Positions 7,916 through 16,809 of a DNA stretch of 64,000 nt are shown piece after piece. A model generated the notes under the pieces. That model saw only the letters and a program-made list of their open reading frames with translations. It made no database searches and was not told the origin of the DNA. The position numbers and the translations under genes are program-made. The number at the start of each line of letters is the position of its first letter. Position 1 is the first letter of the stretch. Source of the DNA: Bacteroidota bacterium (GTDB lineage Bacteria; Bacteroidota; Bacteroidia; Cytophagales; Cyclobacteriaceae); assembly GCA_018267215.1 (NCBI GenBank), contig JAFDYX010000026.1:1-64000 (forward strand). Direction: 5' to 3'.

Positions 7916-8716
7916 GAAAAAATTGAAAAAGCATGGATTGATCGCGATTTGTTGAAATCGCAAGAGACACAAACTGCTATCCGCGAAGTAATAGACTTGT
8001 TAGACAAAGGAAAGGCACGGGTGGCCGAGCCTACTGCCAACGGATGGCATGTAAATGAGTGGATCAAGAAGGCGGTCATCTTATATTTTCCTATTCAACA
8101 AATGGAAACGATAGAAGTAGGTCCTTTCGAGTTTCACGACAAGATACCTTTGAAAAAAAATTACAAAGCGTTAGGTGTGCGCGTGGTGCCGCATGCGCTG
8201 GCGCGCCACGGTTCTTTTGTAAGTAAAGGAGTGATCTTGATGCCCTCGTATGTAAATATCGGTGCTTATGTGGACGAAGGTACGATGGTAGATACTTGGG
8301 CTACGGTGGGCAGTTGTGCACAAATCGGAAAAAATGTTCATCTCAGTGGCGGGGTAGGTATTGGCGGAGTGCTGGAACCTGTGCAGGCTGCGCCCGTTAT
8401 CATTGAAGATAATGCTTTCATCGGTTCGCGATGCATAGTTGTGGAAGGCGTGCGTGTAGGGAGCGAGGCGGTGTTAGGCGCCAATGTGGTGCTTACCGGC
8501 AGTTCTAAGATTATTGATGTAACCGGAACCACACCCGTAGAATACAAGGGTTTTGTGCCGCCCCGCTCGGTGGTCATACCCGGCACCATGCCAAAGAAGT
8601 TTGTAGCCGGTGAATTTCAAGTTCCCTGCGCGCTGATTATCGGCACACGAAAAGAAAGTACCGACAAAAAAACTTCACTGAACGATGCCCTTCGCGAAAA
8701 CAGCGTTTCGGTATAA
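7904..8716 (+). CDS. dapD: 2,3,4,5-tetrahydropyridine-2,6-dicarboxylate N-succinyltransferase
   Basis: A 270-residue acyl-CoA-dependent enzyme of lysine and meso-diaminopimelate biosynthesis, supplying the cell-wall crosslinking amino acid. The N-terminal helical domain (about 1-90) is followed by left-handed beta-helix hexapeptide turns, for example VNIGAYVDEGTMVDTWATVG and IIEDNAFIGSRCIVVEGVRV. The ATG at 7904 was chosen over an upstream in-frame TTG at 7874, which would overlap the divergent neighbour; the resulting N-terminus MQLKEKIEKAWIDRD matches the usual start of the family. No other dap gene is in the window. Confidence 0.97.
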   Translation: MQLKEKIEKAWIDRDLLKSQETQTAIREVIDLLDKGKARVAEPTANGWHVNEWIKKAVILYFPIQQMETIEVGPFEFHDKIPLKKNYKALGVRVVPHALARHGSFVSKGVILMPSYVNIGAYVDEGTMVDTWATVGSCAQIGKNVHLSGGVGIGGVLEPVQAAPVIIEDNAFIGSRCIVVEGVRVGSEAVLGANVVLTGSSKIIDVTGTTPVEYKGFVPPRSVVIPGTMPKKFVAGEFQVPCALIIGTRKESTDKKTSLNDALRENSVSV

Positions 8717-8774
8717 TATCCCTCGAAAGAAAAAACCTTGTTGAGAATTTGACGGATAGATTTTAATTTCGTGT

Positions 8775-9590
8775 ATGCGTTGGATAATATTTTTGGGAAT
8801 TGTTGCTCTTTTCGGTGGGTTTAGGCAAACTGACTCCACCGGTTTTGTGCGTACAAAAGTAAAAACCATTAGCACGGGCGAGCAACTTGACTACCGGATG
8901 TATTTGGGCTTTTTTACGGTAGGAAAAGGAGTGACCACCGTAGATCGTAATTACTACACAAAAAACGAGCAGGCATGCTATAAAGTAGATGCCTACATGC
9001 AGACATTAGGCTTGGCTACGTGGATATCGAAAGTAGATGATAACTGGGGCGCTTACATAGATACAACCCATCTGGTTACTCACGAATCATATCGCAAGCT
9101 GAAAGAAGGAAACTACCGCCTCAACGAGGTGATTACCTACGACCACTCGCTGGCACAGGCTACGGTTAACGTAGCCGATAAACAAACCGGTAAGTTTGGC
9201 AAACCTAAAACTTACCCTATCCCCAAAGAAGTGAGAGATATTGTAGCAGGGTTTATGTACTTGCGCATCATCGATTTTTCAAAACATAAAGTAAAAGACA
9301 CACTTACCGTATCCGGTTTTTTTGAAGATAAATCGTACAGCTTTAAAATTATTTATTTTGGAAAGGAAACTGTAGAAATGGATTTTGGAAAAGTGCCTTG
9401 CTACAAGCTAATTCCTATTATGCCCGATAATCAGCTCTTCCGTGGAAAAAACTCCATCACAGCTTGGATATCGGCAGACGATAATCAAGTTCCGGTGAAG
9501 GTAGATGCCAAAATGTTTGTCGGCCATGCTGGCACTGAGTTGGTCAGCTTTCGCGGCTTAAAAAACCAGTTTAAAGTTTTGCCAAAATAA
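8775..9590 (+). CDS. DUF3108-family protein with N-terminal signal/anchor
   Basis: A 271-residue protein recognised as DUF3108 by its overall pattern: a YRMYLGFFTVGKGVTTV-type opening strand, a mid-protein TYPIPKEVRDIVAGFMYLR segment and a C-terminal run of beta strands ending in VDAKMFVGHAGTELVSF. A hydrophobic N-terminus (about 1-17) suggests export to the periplasm. DUF3108 proteins are thought to be periplasmic beta-rich proteins related to envelope-lipid-binding folds; no precise function is established. The gene follows dapD by 58 bp on the same strand and precedes mscL. Confidence 0.8.
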   Translation: MRWIIFLGIVALFGGFRQTDSTGFVRTKVKTISTGEQLDYRMYLGFFTVGKGVTTVDRNYYTKNEQACYKVDAYMQTLGLATWISKVDDNWGAYIDTTHLVTHESYRKLKEGNYRLNEVITYDHSLAQATVNVADKQTGKFGKPKTYPIPKEVRDIVAGFMYLRIIDFSKHKVKDTLTVSGFFEDKSYSFKIIYFGKETVEMDFGKVPCYKLIPIMPDNQLFRGKNSITAWISADDNQVPVKVDAKMFVGHAGTELVSFRGLKNQFKVLPK

Positions 9591-9651
9591 GCCGTGCATT
9601 GTGTTGTTAAATTGAATTTGGTATTTTTAAAATCAAACTAAACCTTTTTTT

Positions 9652-10026
9652 ATGTTCAAAGAATTTAAAGCTTTTGCCATGCGCGGCAGTGTTATTGACT
9701 TGGCCGTGGGTGTGGTAATCGGTACAGCGTTTAATAAAATTGTAGGGTCGCTCATTGATGATGTGATCACCCCCCTGATTCTGAAACCTGCCTTAGAGGC
9801 TGCCAACCTCTCTCGCCTAAGCGAACTCACCATTTTGGGTACGGTAAAATACGGTGTGTTTCTGGCGGCAGTATTGAATTTTGTTATCGTGGCCTTCGTC
9901 TTGTTTTTGATTATTAAAGGCATTAACACGGCTCAGCGAAAAGAAAAAGAAGCACCGGCCGCCCCCGCACCACCTCCCGCAGATATTCAGTTGCTGACAG
10001 AGATACGCGATTTGTTAAAAAAATAA
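9652..10026 (+). CDS. mscL: Large-conductance mechanosensitive channel MscL
   Basis: A 124-residue inner-membrane channel that opens under high membrane tension and releases solutes on osmotic downshock. The family N-terminus is clear: amphipathic FKEFKAFAMRG, then TM1 with the conserved VIDLAVGVVIGTAFNKIV. TM2 lies around residues 65-90, and a charged C-terminal bundle (about 100-124) follows a proline/alanine linker. Length is somewhat below the 136 residues of the E. coli protein because the periplasmic loop and tail are short. A strong hairpin with a T-tract follows 20 bp after the stop. Confidence 0.97.
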   Translation: MFKEFKAFAMRGSVIDLAVGVVIGTAFNKIVGSLIDDVITPLILKPALEAANLSRLSELTILGTVKYGVFLAAVLNFVIVAFVLFLIIKGINTAQRKEKEAPAAPAPPPADIQLLTEIRDLLKK

Positions 10027-10046
10027 TATCCTCAAGGACTCAACAC

Positions 10047-10079
10047 AGGCATCGCTCGTTTTTCAGTGATGCCTTTTTT
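10047..10079 (+). terminator. Rho-independent terminator after mscL
   Basis: AGGCATCGCT (10047-10056) pairs with AGTGATGCCT (10065-10074) with one G-U pair across an 8-nt loop, and the stem runs into a T-tract to 10079. The next gene's ATG starts at 10080, directly after the tract, so the thioesterase needs its own transcript start or readthrough. Confidence 0.85.
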
Positions 10080-10472
10080 ATGAAGCATATTTTTAAAACC
10101 GGAGATCAGAAAATTTTTAAGAAAATAATCAGCAAAGAAGATTGTGCCATCTTTAACGGAGAGTTACTGCACCCCGTCTATGCTACCTTCGCCCTGGCCC
10201 GCGATTTTGAGTGGTCTTCGCGATTGTTTTTTCTTGAAATGAAAGACGATGACGAAGAAGGCGTAGGCACAATGCTCTCGATTACTCACCAATCTCCGGC
10301 CTTTGTGGGCGAGGAGGTAACGATAACAGCCACAGTCGAACACATAGATGGCCATGAATTGATTTGCTCGATTCAGGCAAAAACAAGAAACCGCGTGATA
10401 GCCACAGGTCAAACCGGTCAAAAAATGTTAACAAAAGAAAAGCTGAACCGTCTTTTTAATCCAACGAACTAA
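10080..10472 (+). CDS. Hotdog-fold thioesterase-like protein (FlK-like)
   Basis: A 130-residue protein with the hotdog pattern of the fluoroacetyl-CoA thioesterase-like group: an acidic segment near residue 27 (FNGELLHPVYATFALARDFE), a central strand GVGTMLSITHQSPAFVGEEV and a second strand TITATVEHIDGHELICSIQA. It probably hydrolyses an acyl-CoA or is a related binding protein; the substrate is unknown. The FlK name denotes family resemblance only and does not imply fluoroacetate detoxification. The ATG abuts the T-tract of the mscL terminator, so the leader is either absent or lies in the terminator. Confidence 0.75.
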   Translation: MKHIFKTGDQKIFKKIISKEDCAIFNGELLHPVYATFALARDFEWSSRLFFLEMKDDDEEGVGTMLSITHQSPAFVGEEVTITATVEHIDGHELICSIQAKTRNRVIATGQTGQKMLTKEKLNRLFNPTN

Positions 10473-10569
10473 TCTGTAGAATTTTTAGTTGTCTCGGCTA
10501 AAATAAATATTCTTCTTTTTCCGACTTTCTATGTTGTGCAGTATTAAATCAAATATCTAACACCCGTCA

Positions 10570-12330
10570 ATGCCTAAATCAAAATCTAAATCTAAATCTA
10601 AATCTAAATCTAAATCCAAAGTAACAATCGGCCATGTTTTTAAAACGATCGTTTGGCCTCGCAAAAAACTTCTTTTTATAGGTCTGGTGTTAATCATCAT
10701 CAGCCGCCTAGCCGGGCTGGTTCCTCCATGGGCAACCAAACCTTTTATGGATGAAATTCTGGTGAAAAAAAATATGCACATGCTCCCATCAATTTTGATT
10801 GGAGTTACGGTGGCAATTTTGATACAAGCTATTACCTCGTTTTTGCTGACCAAGCTGCTCAGTGTAGAGGCACAACATCTGATTTCTGTTTTGCGCTCGC
10901 GAGTGCAACAACATTTGCTCAGGCTCCCCACCCGCTTTTTTGATGATCAAAAATCAGGAGCGTTGGTTTCGCGTGTGATGAACGATGTGGAGGGAGTGAG
11001 GAATCTGGTAGGTACCGGACTGGTGCAATTGATTGGTGGGGTATTGACGGCTGTGATCTCCATCATTTTTTTAATTAAGATCAGTCCCCTTATGACACTC
11101 TTTGTTTTGTTGCCCATGTCCATTTTTGGATTGATCACACTTAAAGCTTTCTCCATCATCCGCCCTGTTTTCAGAGAACGCGGCAAAATTACGGCCGATG
11201 TTACCGGCCGCCTGACGGAAACACTCAACGGCATTCGTGTGATTAAAGGGTTTAATGCCGAGCCGCAGGAAGTGAAAGTCTTTGAAGCCGGTGTAGAAAA
11301 ACTTTTCCTCAACGTAAAGAAAAGTCTGACATCCACCAGTTTTGTTACCAGCTCAGGCACTTTTTTAGTGGGGCTGGCCAGCGTGGGCATCATGGGCTTG
11401 AGCGGCTATTTTAATTTAACGGCTGGCGACTTTCTGCAATTCACCATGTTCATGGTTTTTATGATTGCGCCCATCGTGCAGATGAGCAACATCGGCAGCC
11501 AGTTGACGGAAGCTTTTGCGGGGCTTGATCGCACGGAAGAACTGATGAACATACCCGTTGAAGACGACCCACTCCATCGCACAGAAAAAATTGGTCTGAT
11601 AAAAGGAGAAATTATTTTCAACCATGTTTCTTTTGCCTATGAAGAGGGTAAAACAGTTTTAAACGATGTCAGCTTTCAGGCACCGGAGGGTTCTGTTACC
11701 GCGCTGGTGGGCACCTCGGGCTCTGGCAAAACTACCATTGCCGGATTAGCAGCTTCTTTTTTAAACCCGGCAAGCGGCACAATAACAGTAGATGGCATTG
11801 ACTTATCTAAAATTGCTTTGAACAGCTACCGCAGTCAATTGGGCGTAGTGCTGCAAGATGATTTTCTTTTTGAAGGAACTATACGCGAAAATATTTTATT
11901 CCCCAGACCGCAGTCATCAAACGAAGAGTTACTCCAGGCAGTGAAGGCAGGGTATGTGGATGAATTTACCTCGCGCTTCGAAGCCGGGCTCGATACCGTT
12001 ATTGGCGAACGAGGTGTAAAACTTTCGGGTGGGCAGCGCCAACGTATTGCTATTGCCCGGGCCATTTTGGCCAACCCGCGTATCCTTATTTTAGATGAGG
12101 CAACCTCCAACCTCGATACCGAAAGCGAAAGCCTGATCCAGGAAAGCTTGCGCACTTTGATGAGAGGGAGAACCACGTTTGTTATCGCCCACAGGTTAAG
12201 CACCATCCGACAGGCTGATCAGATCCTTGTCATAGAAAACGGCCAGATTGCAGAGCATGGCAAGCATGATGAACTGATAACTAAAAAAGGTAGATACTTC
12301 GAATTATATACCTATCAGGCAAGAATTTAA
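10570..12330 (+). CDS. MsbA-like ABC exporter (fused membrane and ATPase domains)
   Basis: A 586-residue half-transporter that should dimerise and export a lipid or other hydrophobic substrate. Six membrane helices (about 35-320) precede a nucleotide-binding domain with Walker A GTSGSGKTT, signature LSGGQRQRIAIARA, Walker B ILILDEATSNLD and H-loop IAHRL, all intact. The closest functional description is the MsbA-type lipid flippase, but substrate assignment is inferred. The N-terminus is odd: MP followed by seven Lys-Ser pairs before VTIGHVFKTIVWPRK, encoded by a hexanucleotide repeat. The repeat gives a strongly basic tail on the cytosolic side. Confidence 0.92.
   Translation: MPKSKSKSKSKSKSKSKVTIGHVFKTIVWPRKKLLFIGLVLIIISRLAGLVPPWATKPFMDEILVKKNMHMLPSILIGVTVAILIQAITSFLLTKLLSVEAQHLISVLRSRVQQHLLRLPTRFFDDQKSGALVSRVMNDVEGVRNLVGTGLVQLIGGVLTAVISIIFLIKISPLMTLFVLLPMSIFGLITLKAFSIIRPVFRERGKITADVTGRLTETLNGIRVIKGFNAEPQEVKVFEAGVEKLFLNVKKSLTSTSFVTSSGTFLVGLASVGIMGLSGYFNLTAGDFLQFTMFMVFMIAPIVQMSNIGSQLTEAFAGLDRTEELMNIPVEDDPLHRTEKIGLIKGEIIFNHVSFAYEEGKTVLNDVSFQAPEGSVTALVGTSGSGKTTIAGLAASFLNPASGTITVDGIDLSKIALNSYRSQLGVVLQDDFLFEGTIRENILFPRPQSSNEELLQAVKAGYVDEFTSRFEAGLDTVIGERGVKLSGGQRQRIAIARAILANPRILILDEATSNLDTESESLIQESLRTLMRGRTTFVIAHRLSTIRQADQILVIENGQIAEHGKHDELITKKGRYFELYTYQARI
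10576..10617 (+). repeat. Hexanucleotide repeat AAATCT encoding a (Lys-Ser)7 tail
   Basis: Seven in-frame units of AAATCN: AAATCA, five perfect AAATCT, then AAATCC. Because the unit is two codons long, gain or loss of copies would change tail length without shifting the frame. Confidence 0.95.
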
Positions 12331-12473
12331 GTCATTTTGTCTTATTATTTAACTAATCAGTTACTCATAAATGCCATATTGTCTATTTTAATTATATTTT
12401 TTTGATCGGCATGCTTTTCCCTAAGGTATGGGCAGAGTTCAAAAAAAATGTATAACAATAAAAATTAAACACT

Positions 12474-12902
12474 ATGAGCATCATCCGTTATAGCCCAAAT
12501 GATTTTGTACCGGCTTCTTTCAGCAGCATGGTAGATCGGTTCTTCAATGAAACATTGACCCGCAACGGGGGTAGCGTTTTCTCTCCGAAGGTAGATGTCA
12601 TTGAAAATGACAATTCGTTCGAAGTTCACTTGGCAGTACCCGGCCTGAACAAAGAGGACTTTAATATTGAAGTGAATGATCATTTACTGACAGTGAGCGG
12701 GGAGCGCAAGTTTACAAACGAGAAAAAAGAAAAAAACTATCGTTCGATCGAAACGCAATATGGTTCTTTCAGCCGCTCGTTTTCACTGCCTGAAAATGTT
12801 GACAGCACAAAAATCAACGCTAAGTACAACAATGGCATTTTAGAGTTACAGATTCCCAAAGACGAAAAGAAAGCGCTGAAACAAGTAATTAAAGTAGGCT
12901 AA
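12474..12902 (+). CDS. Small heat shock protein, Hsp20/alpha-crystallin family
   Basis: A 142-residue ATP-independent chaperone that holds unfolded proteins in a refoldable state. The alpha-crystallin domain (about 36-135) begins at PKVDVIENDNSFEVHLAVPG and contains the family's LTVSGERK and SRSFSLPENVD strands. The C-terminus is IPKDEKKALKQVIKVG; the usual I/L-x-I/V anchor is represented by LQI just before it. Length is typical. It stands alone with a 143-bp upstream gap, in which I see no clear promoter or CIRCE element, and a strong terminator follows. Confidence 0.96.
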   Translation: MSIIRYSPNDFVPASFSSMVDRFFNETLTRNGGSVFSPKVDVIENDNSFEVHLAVPGLNKEDFNIEVNDHLLTVSGERKFTNEKKEKNYRSIETQYGSFSRSFSLPENVDSTKINAKYNNGILELQIPKDEKKALKQVIKVG

Positions 12903-12928
12903 TTTTTAGAGATTTATTTTTGGGAGAA

Positions 12929-12963
12929 AGTCTGCACGGTGTTGGCCGTGCAGACTTTTTTTT
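12929..12963. terminator. Strong hairpin terminator between hsp20 and the PAP2 gene
   Basis: AGTCTGCACGG (12929-12939) pairs perfectly with CCGTGCAGACT (12946-12956) across a 6-nt loop and is followed by a T-tract on the plus strand. It lies between convergent genes; on the minus strand it is followed only by CTTTCT, so termination there is weaker. Confidence 0.9.
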
Positions 12964-12974
12964 ATTTCGTTACT

Positions 12975-13610
12975 TCATCTCAGCGAGTCCCACTTGTATT
13001 TTTTATACAAAAATTTAAAAAACAAAATAGATGAAGATGACCCGATCAGCATACCCACTGAAATATCGAAGGGATAATGTACGCCAAGATAGATGCGGGA
13101 AGCGCCCACCAACATAGCCCAAGAAAAAAGTGGCAGGATAACAAACCACTCGGGTATCAACAAGGCCATGGCCATGGCTGATGCAAATGCTTCTGTGGTA
13201 TGGCCTGATGGCATGGAGTAGCCTCCGCCTACACTCAGTTGCATGATGCGGCTATCTACTTCGTAGGGGCGGGGCTCGGCCACGGTCTCTTTAATGATAC
13301 GCGATACTAAGCCGGCCACGGCAATGCTCAACACAACATATAAAAAGGAGAGGAGCACTTGTTTTTTGTTGGCATTACTTTTAGAAACTTTAACGAGTGT
13401 GAATATGAGCGGCACACCAAAACTGATAAAGCTGATAGAGTCAGAAAAAAACTGAAAGAACATGACGGTTTTATGCGCAGAAGGATCTTGCCAGCCGGCA
13501 ATGAAATCTAATTGATTGGTAAAAGGAGTGATACATACTGCCAAGAAAACGACTGTGATGTAAACGTTTAGTGTTTTCGAGTTTGTTGGGGTTGTTGAGA
13601 TGCCTTCCAT
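12975..13610 (-). CDS. PAP2-family membrane phosphatase
   Basis: A 211-residue integral membrane phosphatase of the type-2 phosphatidic acid phosphatase superfamily, which dephosphorylates lipid phosphates such as undecaprenyl pyrophosphate or phosphatidate at the outer face of the inner membrane. The three-part active site is present: KETVAEPRPY, PSGHTTEA and SRIYLGVHYPFD. About five to six hydrophobic segments are visible. The ATG at 13610 was chosen over an upstream TTG because MEGISTTPTN is a normal cytosolic start and the longer version would begin close to the preceding gene's stop. Substrate is not predictable. Confidence 0.92.
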   Translation of the reverse strand: MEGISTTPTNSKTLNVYITVVFLAVCITPFTNQLDFIAGWQDPSAHKTVMFFQFFSDSISFISFGVPLIFTLVKVSKSNANKKQVLLSFLYVVLSIAVAGLVSRIIKETVAEPRPYEVDSRIMQLSVGGGYSMPSGHTTEAFASAMAMALLIPEWFVILPLFSWAMLVGASRIYLGVHYPFDISVGMLIGSSSSILFFKFLYKKYKWDSLR

Positions 13611-13659
13611 TAATAAACAAAGTTGCAACAAAAGAAATGACAAAAGCAGAATTCTATTA

Positions 13660-15303
13660 TCATGGAGTACCCAGTATTTTTTTTGCTAACGAAGTGTTGT
13701 TGATAGCCTCAACGGCTTTGGATACTTCTGCATTATGGCTGATCGTATATTCGGCAGCACCCCGTTCGAGATAATACCGGGCAACGATTTCCTGTTCCAG
13801 TGCTGACTTGATCAGGTCTTGATAAGTAGTAAAATCTTCTTTGTGAATGTTGGTTATGTTTTTTTGAATGTCATTTACTTGTTCCTGAATGATGGGTAGA
13901 TATTGTTCGCGCCCGGCAATATCTCTTAGTTCGTTTAAATCCGATTCTACTTTAGTTTGATAGACCAGCTTTTGGGTATTCACCCAACTGACGAATGCCT
14001 GATATTCGCTCGCAGTCAGCGAAAAATTTTTAGGAGGGGCAATGGAAGCGTGTGCTGCTGCGTAGCGAGTGGCATAATCAAAAATATAACCTTGGCGAAC
14101 TAAGGCAGTGGCCAGTTCGCTCGAATTGGTGTTGTCGTACACGATATCGGGCTCAATTCCTCCGCCATCAAAAACCGATCGGCCATGCGATGTTTTAAAT
14201 TCTTTTTTGATGGAATCGGGCACAGCGCCTACGCTGCCATCTGGCCTGCGGTGCGAGTAGTCCAACACTTGTATGCACCGGCCGCTCGGAGTGTAGTATT
14301 TGGCCGTGGTAATCTTGATGTAGGAATTATAAATGAATGGCTTACCCATTTGCACCAATCCCTTGCCATACGATTTTTCGCCCATGATCACAGCCCGGTC
14401 GTAGTCTTGTAAGGTGCCGGCCACAATTTCGGAGGCAGAGGCACTGCCGCGGTTGATCAATACAATGAGAGGAATAGTTTCGTCCAGCGGGTTGTTCTGC
14501 GTTTCGTATTCGCGCTGCTCGCTTTTGCCTTTGGTGGCTACCACCAGTTTTCCTTTGGGGATAAAAAAGTTACAGATTTCTACTGCTTCATTTAGGTGAC
14601 CGCCCGGGTTTCCGCGCAAATCTAAAATCAATTTTTTAGCACCTTGGTCTTTCAGCGAATGTATTCCTTTTTTTAATTCCTTGCTGCATTCGTTGGTGAA
14701 CTCTGTGAGTTGAATGAAACCCACATCTGAGTTGGGGATCATGCCAAAGTAAGGCACACTGTTGATCCTGATCTTTTCGCGTTTAAACTCAAGGTCAATC
14801 AGGGTAGGATGGTTCAGTCGTTTTACACTTATCTTTACTGATGTGCCCACTTGCCCTTTCATCAGCCGGTTAGATTCATCTACTGAAATTTTGGATAAAT
14901 CAATGTCGTTTATTCTTACAATTTCATCGCCAATTTTCAACCCGTTTTTATAAGCCGGATAGTTTTCGAATACCATGTTTACCACAATCCTATTGCCTAA
15001 GTTGATAGTTGAGGCGCCAATGCCACCATACTGGCCGGTATTGAGCGTGCGGTAATCTTCAATCTCATCTTCGGGAATGTAGTTGGTGTAGGGGTCGAGC
15101 GAGCTGAGCATGGCATCAATGCCATGGCGCACCATGCGGTTGGGGTTGGTGTCGTCCACATACAGCGCATTTACTTCTTTGAAGAGCGAACTAAAAATTT
15201 CCAGGTTTTTGGCGATCTCAAAAAAACGGTCGGCAGGAGGGGAGAAGGCAAACAATGTCAACCCCAAGATAACAACAGCGCTAATAATAATTTTTTTCTT
15301 CAT
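13660..15303 (-). CDS. S41-family C-terminal processing protease (PDZ protease)
   Basis: A 547-residue periplasmic serine protease of the CtpA/Prc type, which trims or degrades exported proteins by recognising their C-termini. An uncleaved or signal-type hydrophobic segment (about 4-20) is followed by a PDZ domain (about 90-165) and the peptidase domain. The nucleophile lies in SASASE (287-292), and the catalytic Lys is Lys314 in GEKSYGKG. The carboxylate-end motif LRGNPGG is also present. Length is typical for Bacteroidota S41 enzymes. PAP2 follows 49 bp downstream on the same strand. Confidence 0.95.
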   Translation of the reverse strand: MKKKIIISAVVILGLTLFAFSPPADRFFEIAKNLEIFSSLFKEVNALYVDDTNPNRMVRHGIDAMLSSLDPYTNYIPEDEIEDYRTLNTGQYGGIGASTINLGNRIVVNMVFENYPAYKNGLKIGDEIVRINDIDLSKISVDESNRLMKGQVGTSVKISVKRLNHPTLIDLEFKREKIRINSVPYFGMIPNSDVGFIQLTEFTNECSKELKKGIHSLKDQGAKKLILDLRGNPGGHLNEAVEICNFFIPKGKLVVATKGKSEQREYETQNNPLDETIPLIVLINRGSASASEIVAGTLQDYDRAVIMGEKSYGKGLVQMGKPFIYNSYIKITTAKYYTPSGRCIQVLDYSHRRPDGSVGAVPDSIKKEFKTSHGRSVFDGGGIEPDIVYDNTNSSELATALVRQGYIFDYATRYAAAHASIAPPKNFSLTASEYQAFVSWVNTQKLVYQTKVESDLNELRDIAGREQYLPIIQEQVNDIQKNITNIHKEDFTTYQDLIKSALEQEIVARYYLERGAAEYTISHNAEVSKAVEAINNTSLAKKILGTP

Positions 15304-15388
15304 GTTACTTTCCGTAGGAACTATTTAAAAAGATAGTTCACTATTGTTTGTCAAGATTCGGTCTTTATAATTGATACAAAAAGGCATA

Positions 15389-15613
15389 CTAAAACTTATC
15401 TGGTATCTGCACAATCCTCACCACAATTTCGTGCGGGTCTCCATCTTTATCGAGCAAATGGAATTTTACCATGGGGTTATCGCGCTGAATGTTGGTTTCT
15501 ACATGGATGACTTCGTTTTCTTGCAGGTGTTTTTGGATTTCCTTTTGCAGGATGAAGAGGGCATTGGCTATATCTACTTCGAGCGGGCTGGGGTTGTAGG
15601 AGGATGTCTTCAT
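15389..15613 (-). CDS. Small conserved protein of unknown function
   Basis: A 74-residue soluble protein starting MKTSSYNPSPLEVDIANAL, with a predicted helix in the middle and two beta strands near the end (MVKFHLLDKDGDPHEIVVRI). I recognise the shape as a small protein conserved in Bacteroidota but know no function. It lies between fabH and the S41 protease on the same strand, separated from fabH by a 98-bp repeat-bearing spacer. ATG start; no membrane segment or metal motif. Confidence 0.7.
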   Translation of the reverse strand: MKTSSYNPSPLEVDIANALFILQKEIQKHLQENEVIHVETNIQRDNPMVKFHLLDKDGDPHEIVVRIVQIPDKF

Positions 15614-15614
15614 T

Positions 15615-15700
15615 GGATTACAGATTGTAAATTACAGATTACAGGTTGTAGATTTTTTCGGAATGAAGAATCTGAAATTTGTAATCTGAAATTTGAAATT
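15615..15700. repeat. Repeat-rich spacer with imperfect hairpin between fabH and the small protein gene
   Basis: AATCTGAAATTTG occurs twice exactly, at 15669-15681 and 15683-15695. Near-inverse copies (GATTACAGATTGTAA and AATTACAGATTACAG) lie at 15616-15645, so the transcript could fold into a long AT-rich hairpin with arms around 15628-15640 and 15669-15680. No T-tract terminator is seen. Confidence 0.7.
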
Positions 15701-15711
15701 TTAAAATCAAG

Positions 15712-16713
15712 TTACCACCGGATCAGCGCAGAAGCCCATGTAAAACCACTGCCGAAAGCGGCTAAACAAAGTACGTCATTTTCTTTGATTCTTCCTTGCC
15801 CCCAGGCTTCGCTTAGGGCAATGGGTATGGAGGCGGCCGTGGTGTTGCCGTAATGTTGAATGTTGTTATACACCTGCTCGTCTTTCAAAGAAAGTTTGTG
15901 CTGAATGTACTGGCTGATGCGCAGGTTAGCCTGATGGGGCACTAATAAACTGATGTCTTCTTTTTTAAGGTGGTTGGCCTCCAACGCCTCCTGTATCACT
16001 TCCATAAATCTGACTGTAGCATGTTTGAAAACCTGAGATCCGTTCATCACTACTTTGTAGGTGGTGGTATCTAAAATCTGGTCGGGCTGGCGCTCGGCAT
16101 GAGGGCGGCTGCTGCCGGGGTCTTTCACATAAAGTTCTTCAGCAAATTTTCCGTCTGAGTGCAGGTGGGTGGATAGTACCCCAGCCTTATCAGCTCTTTG
16201 CAAAATGGCGGCACCGGCACCATCGCCAAAAATTACGGCTGTATTTCTGCCGCGTGTGGTAATGTCTAATGCTGTTGATTGGATTTCTGCGCCCACCACC
16301 AAAATATTTTTATACATACCGGTTTTAATAAATTGATCGGCTACCGATAGCGCATAGATAAAGCCGGAGCAGGCATTGCGGATGTCGAGCGCACCGATGC
16401 GCCCGTCAAGTCCCAGCTCACGTTGCAATAATACGCCTGAGCCGGGGAAAAAATAATCGGGTGTGATGGTGGCAAATACAATAAAGTCAATGTCTGTTTC
16501 TTTTAGGTTGGCGCGTTGCAGTGCCATCCTGGAAGCTTTGGCTGACATGTTGGCTACCGTGTCTTGCGCGGGGTTTATCCACCTGCGCTCTGTAATGCCT
16601 GTGCGTTCTACGATCCACTCATTAGTGGTTTCCATTAAGGTAGATAAATATTGGTTGGTGATGACGGTGTCCGGCACATGATGACCGAGACCGACTATCT
16701 TGGATGAATACAT
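15712..16713 (-). CDS. fabH: 3-oxoacyl-[acyl-carrier-protein] synthase III
   Basis: A 333-residue condensing enzyme that starts fatty acid synthesis by joining acetyl-CoA (or a branched acyl-CoA) to malonyl-ACP. The catalytic triad is visible: Cys115 in RNACSGFIYAL, His260 in PHQANLRI and Asn290 in YGNTTAAS. Length is typical. The gene is not in a fab cluster; in Bacteroidota additional FabH copies also serve in other acyl pathways, so this may not be the only initiator. It lies downstream of the DUF5686 gene with a 96-bp gap. Confidence 0.95.
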   Translation of the reverse strand: MYSSKIVGLGHHVPDTVITNQYLSTLMETTNEWIVERTGITERRWINPAQDTVANMSAKASRMALQRANLKETDIDFIVFATITPDYFFPGSGVLLQRELGLDGRIGALDIRNACSGFIYALSVADQFIKTGMYKNILVVGAEIQSTALDITTRGRNTAVIFGDGAGAAILQRADKAGVLSTHLHSDGKFAEELYVKDPGSSRPHAERQPDQILDTTTYKVVMNGSQVFKHATVRFMEVIQEALEANHLKKEDISLLVPHQANLRISQYIQHKLSLKDEQVYNNIQHYGNTTAASIPIALSEAWGQGRIKENDVLCLAAFGSGFTWASALIRW

Positions 16714-16809
16714 AAACAGATTCTTTTAACAGATGCCAATTTAAGGAAATGTTTTTTGGAAACGAACGGGTGATAGTTTATGCAAAAAGAAATACGGAAT
16801 GTTCTCATC

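Noticed and set aside
10576-10617. Phase-variable repeat
   Set aside because: The unit is 6 bp, so copy changes keep the frame and would not switch the gene on and off.
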